Assembly: GCF_000153925.1 (NCBI RefSeq)
Contig: NZ_DS264345.1
Coordinates: forward strand, 186,001 to 250,000
Length of the DNA: 64,000 nucleotides
Reading direction: 5' to 3'
Source of the DNA: [Ruminococcus] torques ATCC 27756
GTDB lineage: Bacteria > Bacillota > Clostridia > Lachnospirales > Lachnospiraceae
Shown: positions 8,292-16,657 of the stretch, in pieces
Layout of the letters: every line of letters begins with the position of its first letter
How positions within the stretch are numbered: the stretch's first letter is position 1
Program-made: the position numbers and the translations under genes
The notes under the pieces: generated by a model
The model's database searches: none
Told to the model about the DNA's origin: nothing
What the model saw: only the letters and a program-made list of their open reading frames with translations

Positions 8292-8738
8292 ATGAGAAGG
8301 ATTATTGTAGAATATGAAAAATGCGACGGCTGTAAGAATTGTTCGGCAGCATGTATGCAGGCGCACAGGAAAACGCCGGGAACAATTTATGATTTGGATC
8401 TGACCGATCCGGAAAACGAATCGAGAAATTATATTTTAAAAGGAGACGACGGCACATACAGACCTTTGTTCTGCAGGCATTGTGACGAGCCGGAATGCGT
8501 AATGTCATGTATGAGCGGGGCGCTTCAGAAAGACCCGGAAACAGGGATCGTGACATATGACGAGACAAAATGCGGATCTTGCTTTATGTGTGTGATGAAT
8601 TGTCCGTTTGGTGTTCTTGAACCGGATCGGATGACAAAGAAAAAAGTGATCAAGTGTGATTTTTGTATGTCTGACGGTCAGGAACCAAACTGTGTGAAAT
8701 CGTGTCCGAAAGGCGCGATCCATGTAGAGGAGGTGTGA
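8292..8738 (+). CDS. CooF-like 4Fe-4S ferredoxin subunit
   Basis: Electron carrier of 148 aa with four cysteine clusters: CDGCKNCSAAC, CRHCDEPECVMSC, CGSCFMCVMNC and CDFCMSDGQEPNC-VKSC. This is the four-cluster layout of CooF/HycB/DmsB-like proteins. It lies 12 nt after cooS, with an AGGAGGGCGG site, and 3 nt before the FAD oxidoreductase. It probably shuttles electrons between the CO dehydrogenase and the flavoprotein. No signal peptide or membrane helix is seen, so it should be cytoplasmic. Confidence 0.92.
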   Translation: MRRIIVEYEKCDGCKNCSAACMQAHRKTPGTIYDLDLTDPENESRNYILKGDDGTYRPLFCRHCDEPECVMSCMSGALQKDPETGIVTYDETKCGSCFMCVMNCPFGVLEPDRMTKKKVIKCDFCMSDGQEPNCVKSCPKGAIHVEEV

Positions 8739-8741
8739 TGG

Positions 8742-10007
8742 ATGAACTACGTGATTATCGGAACAGGAGCGGCGGGGATCATGGCCGCAAAAGAGATCAG
8801 AAAGCTGAAAAAAGATGCACAGATTACGATGATTTCGGCAGATGAGCAAGTTCATTCCCGCTGTATGCTGCACAAATATCTTTCCCACGAAAGGACGGCG
8901 GAAGAGTTGTCGTTTGTGGAAGAAGACTTTTTTGAGAAAAATCAGATCGCGGAAGTATACGGACATATTGAAGTTATCGATACGGCAAATCAGATGGTTG
9001 ATACAAAGGGAGGAGAATCGATCTGTTATGACAAACTGCTCATTTCCACAGGGGCAGACAGTTTTATTCCTCCTGTAGGAGATCTTCGGAAAGCGAAAAA
9101 TGTATTTGGACTCCGGCATTTGAAAGACGCGCAGGAGATCGATAAAATGGCGGAAGATGCGGAAAAAATTCTGATTATCGGATCAGGACTTGTCGGACTG
9201 GATGCAGCGTACGGATTGATCGAGCGAGGGAAAAAGGTGACTGTCGTGGAGATGGCGGAACAGATTCTTCCCGTACAGCTTGACGCACATGCGGCGAAGA
9301 CATATCAGGAACTGTTTGAACAGGCAGGGGTACAATTTTATCTCGGATGCAAAGCCGAAGGCGCGGTATGCGAAGCTGACGGTATGATTCGTGCGGTTAC
9401 TCTTGATACGGGAAAACAGCTTTTATGCGATCTCATCATCGTGGCGGCTGGCGTACGTCCGGCAGTCGGGTTTTTAGAAAAAAGTGAGATCGAGGTCGAA
9501 CGAGGAATCAAAGTAAATTCTAAGATGGAGACAAATGTACCGAACGTATATGCGGCGGGAGATGTTACGGGATTGTCGGGCATCTGGCCGAACGCGATGA
9601 AGCAGGGACAGACGGCGGCAAGAAATATGTGCGGAGTCGGTACAGAGTATACGGATACATTTGCCGCGAAAAATACGATCAACTTTTTCGGACTGGTTAC
9701 TCTTTGCCTCGGAAGGATCAGACAGGAAGAAGGGGATGAGATCTTTGTCGAGGAAGACAGAAACGTATATCGCCGTCTGATCATGAAAGACGGAGTACCG
9801 GAAGGAATTTTGCTTCAGGGAGATATTGCGCATTCGGGAATATGGCAATATATGATCAAAAGTAAGATAGATATCAGTTCTATGAAAAATAAGATTTTTA
9901 AGATTACGTTTGCTGATTTTTACGGAATCGGAGATCGTGGGAAATATGTGTGGAAAATAGACGAAAAGATGGACAAAAAGACAGACAAAAGCCGACAAAA
10001 CGCTTGA
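8742..10007 (+). CDS. FAD/NAD(P)-dependent oxidoreductase of the CODH operon
   Basis: Pyridine-nucleotide-disulfide-oxidoreductase fold, 421 aa. The FAD-binding Rossmann motif is at the N-terminus (IIGTGAAGIMAAKEI). A second dinucleotide motif, GSGLVGLDAAYGL, binds NAD(P)H, and the late FAD motif is NVYAAGDVTG. A cooS-cooF-flavoprotein trio is a recurrent arrangement, with the flavoprotein proposed to couple CO oxidation to NAD(P) reduction or peroxide/oxygen detoxification. AGGAGG precedes ATG 8742. The Lys/Asp-rich tail (about the last 15 residues) looks unstructured. Confidence 0.9.
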   Translation: MNYVIIGTGAAGIMAAKEIRKLKKDAQITMISADEQVHSRCMLHKYLSHERTAEELSFVEEDFFEKNQIAEVYGHIEVIDTANQMVDTKGGESICYDKLLISTGADSFIPPVGDLRKAKNVFGLRHLKDAQEIDKMAEDAEKILIIGSGLVGLDAAYGLIERGKKVTVVEMAEQILPVQLDAHAAKTYQELFEQAGVQFYLGCKAEGAVCEADGMIRAVTLDTGKQLLCDLIIVAAGVRPAVGFLEKSEIEVERGIKVNSKMETNVPNVYAAGDVTGLSGIWPNAMKQGQTAARNMCGVGTEYTDTFAAKNTINFFGLVTLCLGRIRQEEGDEIFVEEDRNVYRRLIMKDGVPEGILLQGDIAHSGIWQYMIKSKIDISSMKNKIFKITFADFYGIGDRGKYVWKIDEKMDKKTDKSRQNA

Positions 10008-10089
10008 CGCAAGTGAATAAAACCATTAGAATATTATATGCGAATTATAGCAGAAATATTTGCAAAATTTTTTAGGAGGTCATTGTGAC

Positions 10090-12714
10090 ATGGCAAAATG
10101 GGTTTATATGTTCACAGAAGGTAACGCAACAATGAGAAACCTTCTTGGTGGAAAAGGCGCGAACCTTGCAGAGATGACAAGTCTCGGACTCCCTGTACCG
10201 CAGGGATTTACTGTAACAACAGAGGCTTGTACACAGTATTATGAAGATGGCAGAAAGATCAACGACGAAATTATGAGTCAGATCATGGACGCTATTGTTA
10301 AATTGGAAGAGATCACAGGAAAGAAATTCGGAGATAAAGAGAATCCTCTTCTTGTTTCCGTTCGTTCCGGAGCAAGAGCTTCCATGCCGGGTATGATGGA
10401 TACAATTCTTAACCTCGGTCTTAACGAAGAAGTTGTAGAGACTCTTGCAGAGGCTTCCGGAAATGCTCGTTGGGCATGGGACTGCTACAGAAGATTCATC
10501 CAGATGTATTCTGATGTAGTTATGGAAGTTGGTAAGAAATACTTTGAAGAGCTTATCGACAAAATGAAAGAAGAAAAAGGCGTTACTCAGGACGTTGATC
10601 TTACAGCAGAAGATCTTAAGACTCTTGCCGGACAGTTTAAAGCTGAGTACAAAGAGAAGATCGGAGCAGATTTCCCGTCAGACGCAAAAGAGCAGTTAAT
10701 GGGAGCTGTTAAAGCTGTATTCCGTTCATGGGATAACCCGAGAGCAAACGTATACCGCCGTGACAATGATATCCCGTATTCATGGGGAACTGCTGTCAAC
10801 GTACAGATGATGGCATTCGGAAATATGGGAGATGACTGTGGTACAGGTGTTGCATTTACACGTGACCCTGCTACAGGAGAGAACGGACTTTTCGGAGAGT
10901 TCCTTACAAATGCACAGGGCGAAGACGTAGTTGCAGGTGTTCGTACACCGATGCACATTTCCGAGATGGAACAGAAATTCCCGGAAGCGTTCGCACAGTT
11001 CAAAGATGTGTGCAAAACACTTGAAACACACTACAGAGATATGCAGGACATGGAGTTTACTGTAGAGCATGGTAAACTGTTCATGCTTCAGACTCGTAAC
11101 GGTAAGAGAACAGCTCAGGCAGCTCTTAAGATCGCTTGTGACCTTGTTGACGAGGGAATGAGAACAGAAGAAGAAGCTGTAGCTATGATCGATCCGAGAA
11201 ACCTTGATACACTTCTCCATCCGCAGTTCGATGCTGCCGCACTGAAAGCCGCAACACCGATGGCAAAAGCACTTGGAGCATCTCCGGGAGCTGCTTGCGG
11301 TAAGATCGTGTTCACAGCTGACGACGCTGTTGAATGGGCTGCAAGAGGAGAAAAAGTAATCCTTGTTCGTCTTGAGACATCACCGGAAGACATCACAGGT
11401 ATGAAATCCGCACAGGGTATCCTGACAGTTCGCGGTGGTATGACATCTCACGCAGCCGTTGTTGCACGTGGTATGGGTACATGCTGTGTATCTGGATGCG
11501 GAGACATCACAATGGATGAAGCAAACAAGAAATTCACATTAGCAGGAAAAGAGTTCCACGAGGGAGACAGCATTTCTCTTGACGGATCTACAGGAGCTAT
11601 TTATGACGGAATCATCCCGACAGTAGATGCTACGATCGCAGGTGAGTTCGGAAGAATCATGGGATGGGCTGATAAATACAGAACAATGAAAGTTCGTACA
11701 AACGCAGATACACCGGCTGACGCTAAGAAAGCCCGCGAACTTGGAGCAGAAGGTATCGGACTTTGCCGTACAGAGCATATGTTCTTTGAAGGCAACAGAA
11801 TCGACGCTTTCCGTGAGATGATCTGCTCTGAAACAGTAGAGGAAAGAGAAGCGGCTCTTGAAAAAATCCTTCCGGAGCAGCAGGGTGACTTCGAGGCTCT
11901 CTATGAGGCTCTTGAAGGAAATCCGGTTACAATCCGTTTCCTTGATCCGCCGCTTCATGAGTTCGTTCCGACAGAGGAAGAGGACATCAAGAAACTGGCT
12001 GACGCACAGGGCAAGACAGTTGATCAGATCAAAGCAATTATCGACAGCCTGCACGAGTTTAACCCGATGATGGGACATCGTGGATGCCGTCTGGCAGTGA
12101 CATATCCGGAAATCGCTAAGATGCAGACAAGAGCTGTTATCCGCGCAGCGATCAATGTACAGAACGCTCATCCGGACTGGACAGTAAAACCGGAGATCAT
12201 GATTCCGCTCGTAGGCGATGTAAAAGAGTTAAAATATGTTAAGAAGTTCGTTGTTGAGACAGCAGACGCTGAAATCGCAGCAGCAAACAGCAGCCTGAAA
12301 TATGAAGTAGGTACAATGATCGAGATCCCGAGAGCTGCTCTTACAGCAGACGAGATCGCAAAAGAAGCTGACTTCTTCTGCTTCGGTACAAACGACTTGA
12401 CACAGATGGCATTTGGATTCTCTCGTGATGACGCAGGTAAGTTCCTTGATGCTTATTACGATGCTAAGATCTTCGAGAACGATCCGTTTGCAAAACTGGA
12501 TCAGACAGGCGTTGGTAAGCTGATGGATATGGCGATCACATTAGGAAAACCGGTTAATCCGAATCTTCACGTAGGAATCTGTGGAGAGCACGGCGGAGAT
12601 CCGAGTTCTGTAGAATTCTGCAACAAACTTGGTCTTGACTATGTATCCTGCTCACCGTTCCGTGTGCCGATCGCAAGACTGGCAGCAGCACAGGCAGCTA
12701 TCGCAAATAAATAG
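10090..12714 (+). CDS. ppdK: Pyruvate, phosphate dikinase
   Basis: Interconverts pyruvate + ATP + Pi and PEP + AMP + PPi in central carbon metabolism. The N-terminal ATP-grasp region includes GGKGANLAEM and SVRSGARASMPGMMDT. The swivelling phosphohistidine domain has GGMTSHAAVVARGMGTCCV. The C-terminal TIM barrel carries GLCRTEHMFF, MIPLVGD and GTNDLTQMAFGFSRDD. I chose ATG 10090, preceded by TTAGGAGG at 10071-10078, giving 874 aa, the usual size; an in-frame TTG 30 nt upstream is not credible. Codon use is strongly biased, unlike neighbouring genes, as expected for a highly expressed enzyme. A terminator follows. Confidence 0.97.
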   Translation: MAKWVYMFTEGNATMRNLLGGKGANLAEMTSLGLPVPQGFTVTTEACTQYYEDGRKINDEIMSQIMDAIVKLEEITGKKFGDKENPLLVSVRSGARASMPGMMDTILNLGLNEEVVETLAEASGNARWAWDCYRRFIQMYSDVVMEVGKKYFEELIDKMKEEKGVTQDVDLTAEDLKTLAGQFKAEYKEKIGADFPSDAKEQLMGAVKAVFRSWDNPRANVYRRDNDIPYSWGTAVNVQMMAFGNMGDDCGTGVAFTRDPATGENGLFGEFLTNAQGEDVVAGVRTPMHISEMEQKFPEAFAQFKDVCKTLETHYRDMQDMEFTVEHGKLFMLQTRNGKRTAQAALKIACDLVDEGMRTEEEAVAMIDPRNLDTLLHPQFDAAALKAATPMAKALGASPGAACGKIVFTADDAVEWAARGEKVILVRLETSPEDITGMKSAQGILTVRGGMTSHAAVVARGMGTCCVSGCGDITMDEANKKFTLAGKEFHEGDSISLDGSTGAIYDGIIPTVDATIAGEFGRIMGWADKYRTMKVRTNADTPADAKKARELGAEGIGLCRTEHMFFEGNRIDAFREMICSETVEEREAALEKILPEQQGDFEALYEALEGNPVTIRFLDPPLHEFVPTEEEDIKKLADAQGKTVDQIKAIIDSLHEFNPMMGHRGCRLAVTYPEIAKMQTRAVIRAAINVQNAHPDWTVKPEIMIPLVGDVKELKYVKKFVVETADAEIAAANSSLKYEVGTMIEIPRAALTADEIAKEADFFCFGTNDLTQMAFGFSRDDAGKFLDAYYDAKIFENDPFAKLDQTGVGKLMDMAITLGKPVNPNLHVGICGEHGGDPSSVEFCNKLGLDYVSCSPFRVPIARLAAAQAAIANK

Positions 12715-12750
12715 GAGTTCTCATAGAACTTAATTAAAAAATGAAATAAG

Positions 12751-12788
12751 ATAAGCGTATCATTAGAAATAGTGGTACGCTTATTTTT
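12751..12788 (+). terminator. Intrinsic terminator of ppdK
   Basis: ATAAGCGTATCA (12751-12762) pairs with TGGTACGCTTAT (12773-12784 side, one G-T pair) and is followed by TTTTT. Confidence 0.88.
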
Positions 12789-12826
12789 CGGCTCTTTGTC
12801 AAGAGTTGGGGTAAAAGATTTATTAC

Positions 12827-12850
12827 AGGGGCTGTGAAATAACAGTCTCT
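12827..12850 (+). repeat. Left copy of a perfect 24-bp terminal inverted repeat
   Basis: The block with core GGGGCTGTGAAATAACAGTC is the exact reverse complement of 14375-14398. This pair matches the style of IS1182-family ends. Only the repeat remains at this side; within a few bases the sequence turns into conjugation-gene debris. No clear target duplication is visible. Confidence 0.85.
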
Positions 12851-12879
12851 TTTTCTATTTGGAAAGGAAAAATTGTCTA

Positions 12880-12993
12880 CACCTTATGAGATATTTGAAT
12901 GTGGATATGCTCCGTATTTTTTTGAGGCAATCCGTCTGAACTATCCAGACTACTGTCGGGAGCTACCAACTATGAAACCGCAGATACGACCAA
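12880..12993 (+). pseudogene. C-terminal remnant of an ICE-associated protein
   Basis: An open frame without a start encodes TPYEIFECGYAPYFFEAIR... and ends at the TAG near 12991-12993, followed by an AGGAGG site for the next frame. The style (YEIFECGYAPYFFEAI) resembles small DUF3848-type proteins of Clostridial conjugative elements. It is truncated at the left by the inverted repeat. The family assignment is weak. Confidence 0.4.
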
Positions 12994-13016
12994 AAGAGCG
13001 ATAGGAGGAGTTAAAG

Positions 13017-13358
13017 ATGGAAACATCAGAAAAGGTTGTGCTAAGAGAGCAACCAGAAATAAAAGATTTGTTGCAGACTTTAATGAAACAAGGGCTGAAA
13101 AAAGAGCAAAGAAGAAGTTATCCGATTGTATTGACATCAATACAGATTTTAAGAATGGTCTACGAGACCAGAGCTGACGCAAGCTCACGCATGAGTGCCG
13201 ACCAGATTTCAGATGTAGCGTTATCCTTAGAGTATGTTAAACAGTATGGCGAAGCTCACAAGGAACTGAATTACAAACAAGCCTGTCTGTTGGAACAATG
13301 TGTAGCCAGACGAAGCTATAACCTTTATTCTGATGTGCAGAGAGGGGAAATGTTGTAG
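13017..13358 (+). pseudogene. Mosaic remnant of ICE gene(s), 113 aa
   Basis: ATG 13017 follows a good GGAGGAG site. The first ~30 residues (TSEKVVLREQPEIKDLLQTL) look like the start of one small ICE protein. The rest (YETRADASSRMSADQISDVA, then ARRSYNLYSDVQRGEML) reads like a different protein, so the frame may be a deletion fusion. No function can be given. It is flanked on both sides by truncated ICE genes. Confidence 0.4.
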
Positions 13359-13516
13359 TAGAAATTCCCGTACAGGCTGGCGAAAAGAAGTTCAAGTAAG
13401 CAGAAAGTAAAACTTGTCAATCCGAAGTTATACGGCAGAGGTTACGCAATCGGGGATATGGGACATACCGATTATGTGTTAGTTGTTGACGATATTGTAG
13501 CAGTTAAAGAAAAGTA
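13347..13516 (+). pseudogene. C-terminal half of a DUF961 (YdcP-like) conjugation protein, frameshifted
   Basis: One frame gives VVVEIPVQAGEKKFK and a second gives VNPKLYGRGYAIGDMGHTDY-VLVVDDIVAVKEK. Together they match the second half of DUF961 proteins (Tn916 Orf22/Orf23 type), joined across a frameshift near 13395. The N-terminal half is missing. It is followed 16 nt later by the N-terminal half of a second DUF961 gene, as in the tandem arrangement of Tn916-like elements. Confidence 0.55.
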
Positions 13517-13532
13517 AAGGAGTGAAAAAATT

Positions 13533-13817
13533 ATGAGATTATCAAACGGGTTTGTCATTGACAAAGAAAAAACATTTGGAGAATTAAAATTTACAGCGGT
13601 GCGTGATGTATTCTTGCAGAATGAGGACGGGACACCGAGTACCCAGCTTAAAAAGCGTATCTATGATTTAAAATGCAGTCTGCATGGTGGAATTATCCCT
13701 GTGTGTGTACCGCCAGAAGTACCGTTAAGGGAATTTCCGTACAATGCAGTTGGGATACCATACGTTTGTTTGAAGTGCTTCATCAAAGGAATGAAACAGT
13801 CCATATCTGAACGATAA
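13533..13817 (+). pseudogene. N-terminal part of a DUF961 (YdcP-like) conjugation protein
   Basis: Residues 1-70 (MRLSNGFVIDKEKTFGELKF ... KKRIYDLKCSLHGGIIPVCV ... EFPYNAV) have the DUF961 pattern of the Tn916-family Orf22/Orf23 proteins, found next to the FtsK-like coupling gene. After about 13745 the frame turns into unrelated sequence (GIPYVCLKCF...) and stops, the point where DNA from another element was joined. The ribosome site AAAGGAG at 13516-13522 is intact. Confidence 0.6.
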
Positions 13818-13821
13818 TGGT

Positions 13822-14307
13822 TCACGCCAACAACTGCGATATATATTTGTTGGCGTTTGCTTCAAACTTGGAACCATCGATGTAGATATGTTGCAAATCC
13901 ACATGCTCCTCGTTGAAGATTGCTTGATTGATGTCGTTAAAAATGTTTTCAATCTTATCCTGAAGTACTTCGTTGATGAAATATCCAAAGGTTCGGTATG
14001 ATGGAGTATGGTGATCCATGAGATACATGAATCTGATATTGACTTTGCAGTTGTCTTCCGGTTCTCTCAGGGAGCAGTAGCCGCTGGTCATAAATCCGAA
14101 AAGTACCGTTTTTAACATGTTGAACGGATTATATCTGAGTCGTCCAGTTGTGTACTCCGGAATATCTGTCAGATACTTATTTAAATCGATTACTCCCATC
14201 AATCTGTCAAATGTTAAAACAGGATCCAGCAGATCCAAACAATCTGAAAGAAACAGTGGTAAATATCCTTGTTTTGGGTTATTATAATTTACAGTTGAAA
14301 TTTTCAT
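13822..14307 (-). pseudogene. Truncated IS1182-family transposase (5' part)
   Basis: About 160 aa of an IS1182-type DDE transposase N-terminus: residues typical of the family are LTFDRLMGVIDLNKYL, RYNPFNMLKTVLFGFM, LREPEDNCKVNIRFMYL, TPSYRTFGYFINEVL and IYIDGSKFEANANKY. The last motif is where the catalytic region begins in full-length copies (about 450-550 aa). Here the frame ends within a few residues, so the C-terminal two thirds are gone. The start lies 68 bp inside the right inverted repeat, as expected for this family. Confidence 0.8.
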
Positions 14308-14330
14308 CGCAAGTTAATTTTAATATAAAA

Positions 14331-14371
14331 GAGGACCTTTCGTTCATTTTGAACGAAAAGTCCTCTTTTTC
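14331..14371. repeat. Hairpin inside the insertion sequence end
   Basis: AGAGGACCTTTCGTTC and its near-complement GAACGAAAAGTCCTCT flank ATTTT and are followed by TTT. It lies between the transposase start and the inverted repeat, where a hairpin shields a transposase gene from outside transcription or stops incoming transcripts. Confidence 0.7.
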
Positions 14372-14374
14372 CGT

Positions 14375-14398
14375 AGAGACTGTTATTTCACAGCCCCT
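14375..14398 (-). repeat. Right copy of the 24-bp terminal inverted repeat
   Basis: Exact reverse complement of 12827-12850. The element-like unit thus spans 12827-14398 (1,572 bp). Confidence 0.85.
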
Positions 14399-14500
14399 TT
14401 TTTTATCATGTTCATGATGATATAGAAAATGAAAATCTATGGAATTCATACAGAATCAGCAATTTGTTCGGAGGCTTTCTGCGGTGCTTCTCCGGACAGA

Positions 14501-14550
14501 TTGGACAGTTTGCCGAAAGTGTGATATAATCGAGTTAGTTAAAACTAACT
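14501..14550 (+). promoter_or_regulatory. Promoter and perfect palindrome before the methyltransferase gene
   Basis: TTGGAC (14501-14506), an 18-bp spacer and TATAAT (14525-14530). Directly after the -10 box lies AGTTAGTT-AA-AACTAACT (14533-14550), a perfect palindrome with the core TTAG-N6-CTAA, in the style of MarR-family operators. A bound protein here would block transcription. Confidence 0.75.
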
Positions 14551-14568
14551 TAGAAAGGAGCATTGTGC

Positions 14569-15180
14569 ATGTCTTTTTTTCAAAATACTTGTAAACCTGA
14601 AGGGATTGGCGGAAAAATTATGGTTAATATGATGAATGCCGGACATTCATCTATGGCTGAATGGGGATTTACACATATAGAGATTAGAAATGATTACAGA
14701 TGTCTGGATATTGGATGTGGCGGTGGGGCAAATGTAAAAAAGCTATTAGTAAAAACCCCATACGGCAAGGTGATCGGCATTGATTATTCAGAAGTTAGTG
14801 TAATAAAATCCTCAAAAATCAATAAGGCAGAAATAGAAAATAAGCATTGTGAAATCTTGCAGGGTAATGTAATGAAACTGCCTTTCCGAAAAGAAACTTT
14901 TGATATAATTACTGCGTTTGAAACAATATATTTTTGGCCTGATATTAATGAGGCATTTAAGCAAGTATATCGAGTTTTGAAAGTCAGCGGAACTTTTATG
15001 ATTTGCAACGAATCAAATGGCGAAAATTCTAAAGAAGAAAAGTGGACTAAGATTATACAGGGAATGAAAATATACAATTCTGAACAAATAAAAAAATCTT
15101 TGGAGGATGCAGGTTTTACAGACATAAAAATACACAAAAATAAAAAAGGATGGCTCTGCGTAGTTTGTAAAAAAGGATAA
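14569..15180 (+). CDS. Class I SAM-dependent methyltransferase
   Basis: 203-aa methyltransferase with motif I LDIGCGGGANVKKLL, a following acidic loop VIGIDYS and a downstream FDIITAFETIYFWPD motif, typical of UbiE/COQ5-like small-molecule methylases. The substrate is not predictable. ATG 14569 follows GAAAGGAG; the in-frame TTG upstream is less likely. The promoter carries a TTAG-N6-CTAA palindrome, so expression is probably repressed until a ligand is sensed. It stands just right of an insertion-sequence fossil, in a patchwork of accessory genes. Confidence 0.85.
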   Translation: MSFFQNTCKPEGIGGKIMVNMMNAGHSSMAEWGFTHIEIRNDYRCLDIGCGGGANVKKLLVKTPYGKVIGIDYSEVSVIKSSKINKAEIENKHCEILQGNVMKLPFRKETFDIITAFETIYFWPDINEAFKQVYRVLKVSGTFMICNESNGENSKEEKWTKIIQGMKIYNSEQIKKSLEDAGFTDIKIHKNKKGWLCVVCKKG

Positions 15181-15251
15181 GATGCAGATGAAAATATAGT
15201 ATTTTAGCGTAAAGGAATTACAAGTTTTATATTGAAATGAGGTGGTCATAT

Positions 15252-15484
15252 TTGGTAACAGAAAAAGAAAAAGGGCCAGAAACTATTTTAATTGTAGATG
15301 ATGATTCGGAAATTCGTGAAATTCTTCGTATTCTATTATGTAGAAATGGTTTTATTGTCAAAGAAGCTGCCGATGCGAAGGAAGCTCTGTTAAAACTAGA
15401 CTCCAGTATTGACTTTTTCTTCTGTTGAGCTTATATCAAGGGTTATGAATGTGAGTTGCAGCAAGAGGTAGATGAAACATTATA
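15252..15484 (+). pseudogene. Broken response regulator (receiver domain only)
   Basis: A TTG start (15252) after GAGGTGG leads into ETILIVDDDSEIREILRILL, the classic receiver start with the acidic pocket, and continues to about residue 58, where a TGA (15426-15428) interrupts it. The frame then reads AYIKGYECELQQEVDETL to a TAA at 15482-15484, which looks like the tail of an unrelated protein. No DNA-binding domain remains. It resembles the N-terminus of VanR-type OmpR regulators. Confidence 0.6.
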
Positions 15485-15497
15485 AAGGAGATATGAT

Positions 15498-15716
15498 ATG
15501 GCAATAATTTTAAGGCTTGATAGAATGATGGCAGATAGAAAAATAAGCTTAAACGAACTATCCGAAAAGGTTGGTATTGCAAATGTCAACTTATCCAAAA
15601 TTAAGACCGGAAAGGTAAGTGCTATTCGCTTTTCAACCTTAAATGCCATCTGTGACGCATTAGACTGTCAACCCGGCGATATTTTAGAATTTCAAAAGGA
15701 CACACAAGAAGATTGA
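15498..15716 (+). CDS. Small XRE/Cro-type transcriptional regulator
   Basis: 72-aa helix-turn-helix protein of the YozG type: IILRLDRMMADRKISLNELS, then VGIANVNLSKIKTGKVSAI (recognition helix) and ALDCQPGDILEF. Such proteins usually control a neighbouring small membrane-protein gene. Here the upstream neighbour is a broken response regulator and the downstream side is an inverted repeat, so the target is unclear. AAAGGAG precedes the ATG. Confidence 0.88.
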   Translation: MAIILRLDRMMADRKISLNELSEKVGIANVNLSKIKTGKVSAIRFSTLNAICDALDCQPGDILEFQKDTQED

Positions 15717-15728
15717 TTTATTAAAAGG

Positions 15729-15764
15729 GGATGTGACAAAACTCAATCGAGTTTTGTCACATCC
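15729..15764. terminator. Strong hairpin between convergent genes
   Basis: GGATGTGACAAAACTC (15729-15744) and GAGTTTTGTCACATCC (15749-15764) are a perfect 16-bp stem with a 4-nt loop. A weak T-tract (TCTTCG) follows; on the other strand the tract is TTTTAA. Probably a bidirectional terminator. Confidence 0.7.
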
Positions 15765-15836
15765 TCTTCGTGTGCCGCTGCAGGGCGGCTGTTATTCAGT
15801 TGTAAAATAAAAGAGGGCGGTAGCACTTTGGGTTAT

Positions 15837-16133
15837 CTATCCTGTAATTCCAAACCATATCAACAATGCAATCCCTATAATCAGGAAAACAATTCCAACT
15901 TGCTTGAAGGGTTTTGCCTCATACTGCTTAAATTCATAAAACAGTAAAAATGCAACGCCAAAAAATAATATCGATATTGTTCCTTTCCATGCCGGATTTC
16001 CCTTTATTATGCACATTATCGTTAATACTTGGGTAATAGCTATTATCCATTCAAAGGCATAAACTTTTGCGTCTTTTCCTATTTTTTCATCTCGCTCGTC
16101 TTTTATTGTTCTTTGTCTTGGTGGCTGTTTCAT
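15837..16133 (-). CDS. Small membrane protein (DUF6442-like)
   Basis: 98-aa protein: a charged N-terminus (KQPPRQRTIKDERDEKIGKD) followed by three hydrophobic segments (AFEWIIAITQVLTIMCII, ISILFFGVAFLLFYEF, VGIVFLIIGIALLIWFGI). The start at 16133 follows TTAGGAGGAG. The layout matches short DUF6442-type proteins that accompany XRE regulators in Lachnospiraceae. It is the last of a minus-strand group with 16281-16640, 16658-17088 and the regulator at 17085-17291, though the 147-nt gap may hold its own promoter. Function unknown. Confidence 0.7.
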   Translation of the reverse strand: MKQPPRQRTIKDERDEKIGKDAKVYAFEWIIAITQVLTIMCIIKGNPAWKGTISILFFGVAFLLFYEFKQYEAKPFKQVGIVFLIIGIALLIWFGITG

Positions 16134-16280
16134 ATCGTAACTCCTCCTAATTTTTATGTTTATAGTACATGAAAGTAAAGGTTTTTGTGAACATTGAAAT
16201 CGAAAAAGCAAATTCATGCGTGTTCCTTTACCGTACATGAGCATTTTCGTTTTGTTGTGAAACATATCATTTTGATTTTG

Positions 16281-16640
16281 CTATTTCTTACAGTTCTTAA
16301 AACCGCGAGTAGTCGCTATAATTGCAACAAAAAGTATGTAAATGCAAATCCCGAGAGAAACAACAGTTATTTCAGTTCCATAATTTGAGATTGTATTATC
16401 TTGAATAGCCGGAACTGCTCTAAACTGAATATATGAAACAAGTCCGATTAATCCAAAGTCAATTAAAGTCATAAAAATTCCTGCTTGCCTACTTACTTTT
16501 TTTACATCATATTTTGTTAATTCCTCTGCATTTTTTGTGTTAAAACCGGTAACAAGCATACTTCCCTTTCCTGTCAGCAAAATAATTGTTGCGATAATAG
16601 CAACGCCAACTATTCCCCACATAAACCAAACAAACCACAT
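16281..16640 (-). CDS. Small membrane protein (DUF3784-like)
   Basis: 119 aa with membrane segments near residues 3-22, 55-75 and 92-110. The sequence GKGSMLVTGFNTKNAEELTK followed by VSRQAGIFM is characteristic of DUF3784 proteins. GGAGAGG precedes the ATG. It belongs to the minus-strand group headed by the XRE regulator. The family has no established function. Confidence 0.75.
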   Translation of the reverse strand: MWFVWFMWGIVGVAIIATIILLTGKGSMLVTGFNTKNAEELTKYDVKKVSRQAGIFMTLIDFGLIGLVSYIQFRAVPAIQDNTISNYGTEITVVSLGICIYILFVAIIATTRGFKNCKK

Positions 16641-16657
16641 AATAGCACCTCTCCTTA

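Noticed and set aside
10587-12171. Long open frames antisense to ppdK
   Set aside because: They mirror the strongly biased codons of ppdK, have no ribosome sites, and their translations look like shadow protein (Cys/Ser/Phe-rich).
12815-14410. Target-site duplication around the inverted-repeat unit
   Set aside because: The bases next to the two repeats (TTTATTAC and TTTTTATC) do not form a convincing direct repeat.
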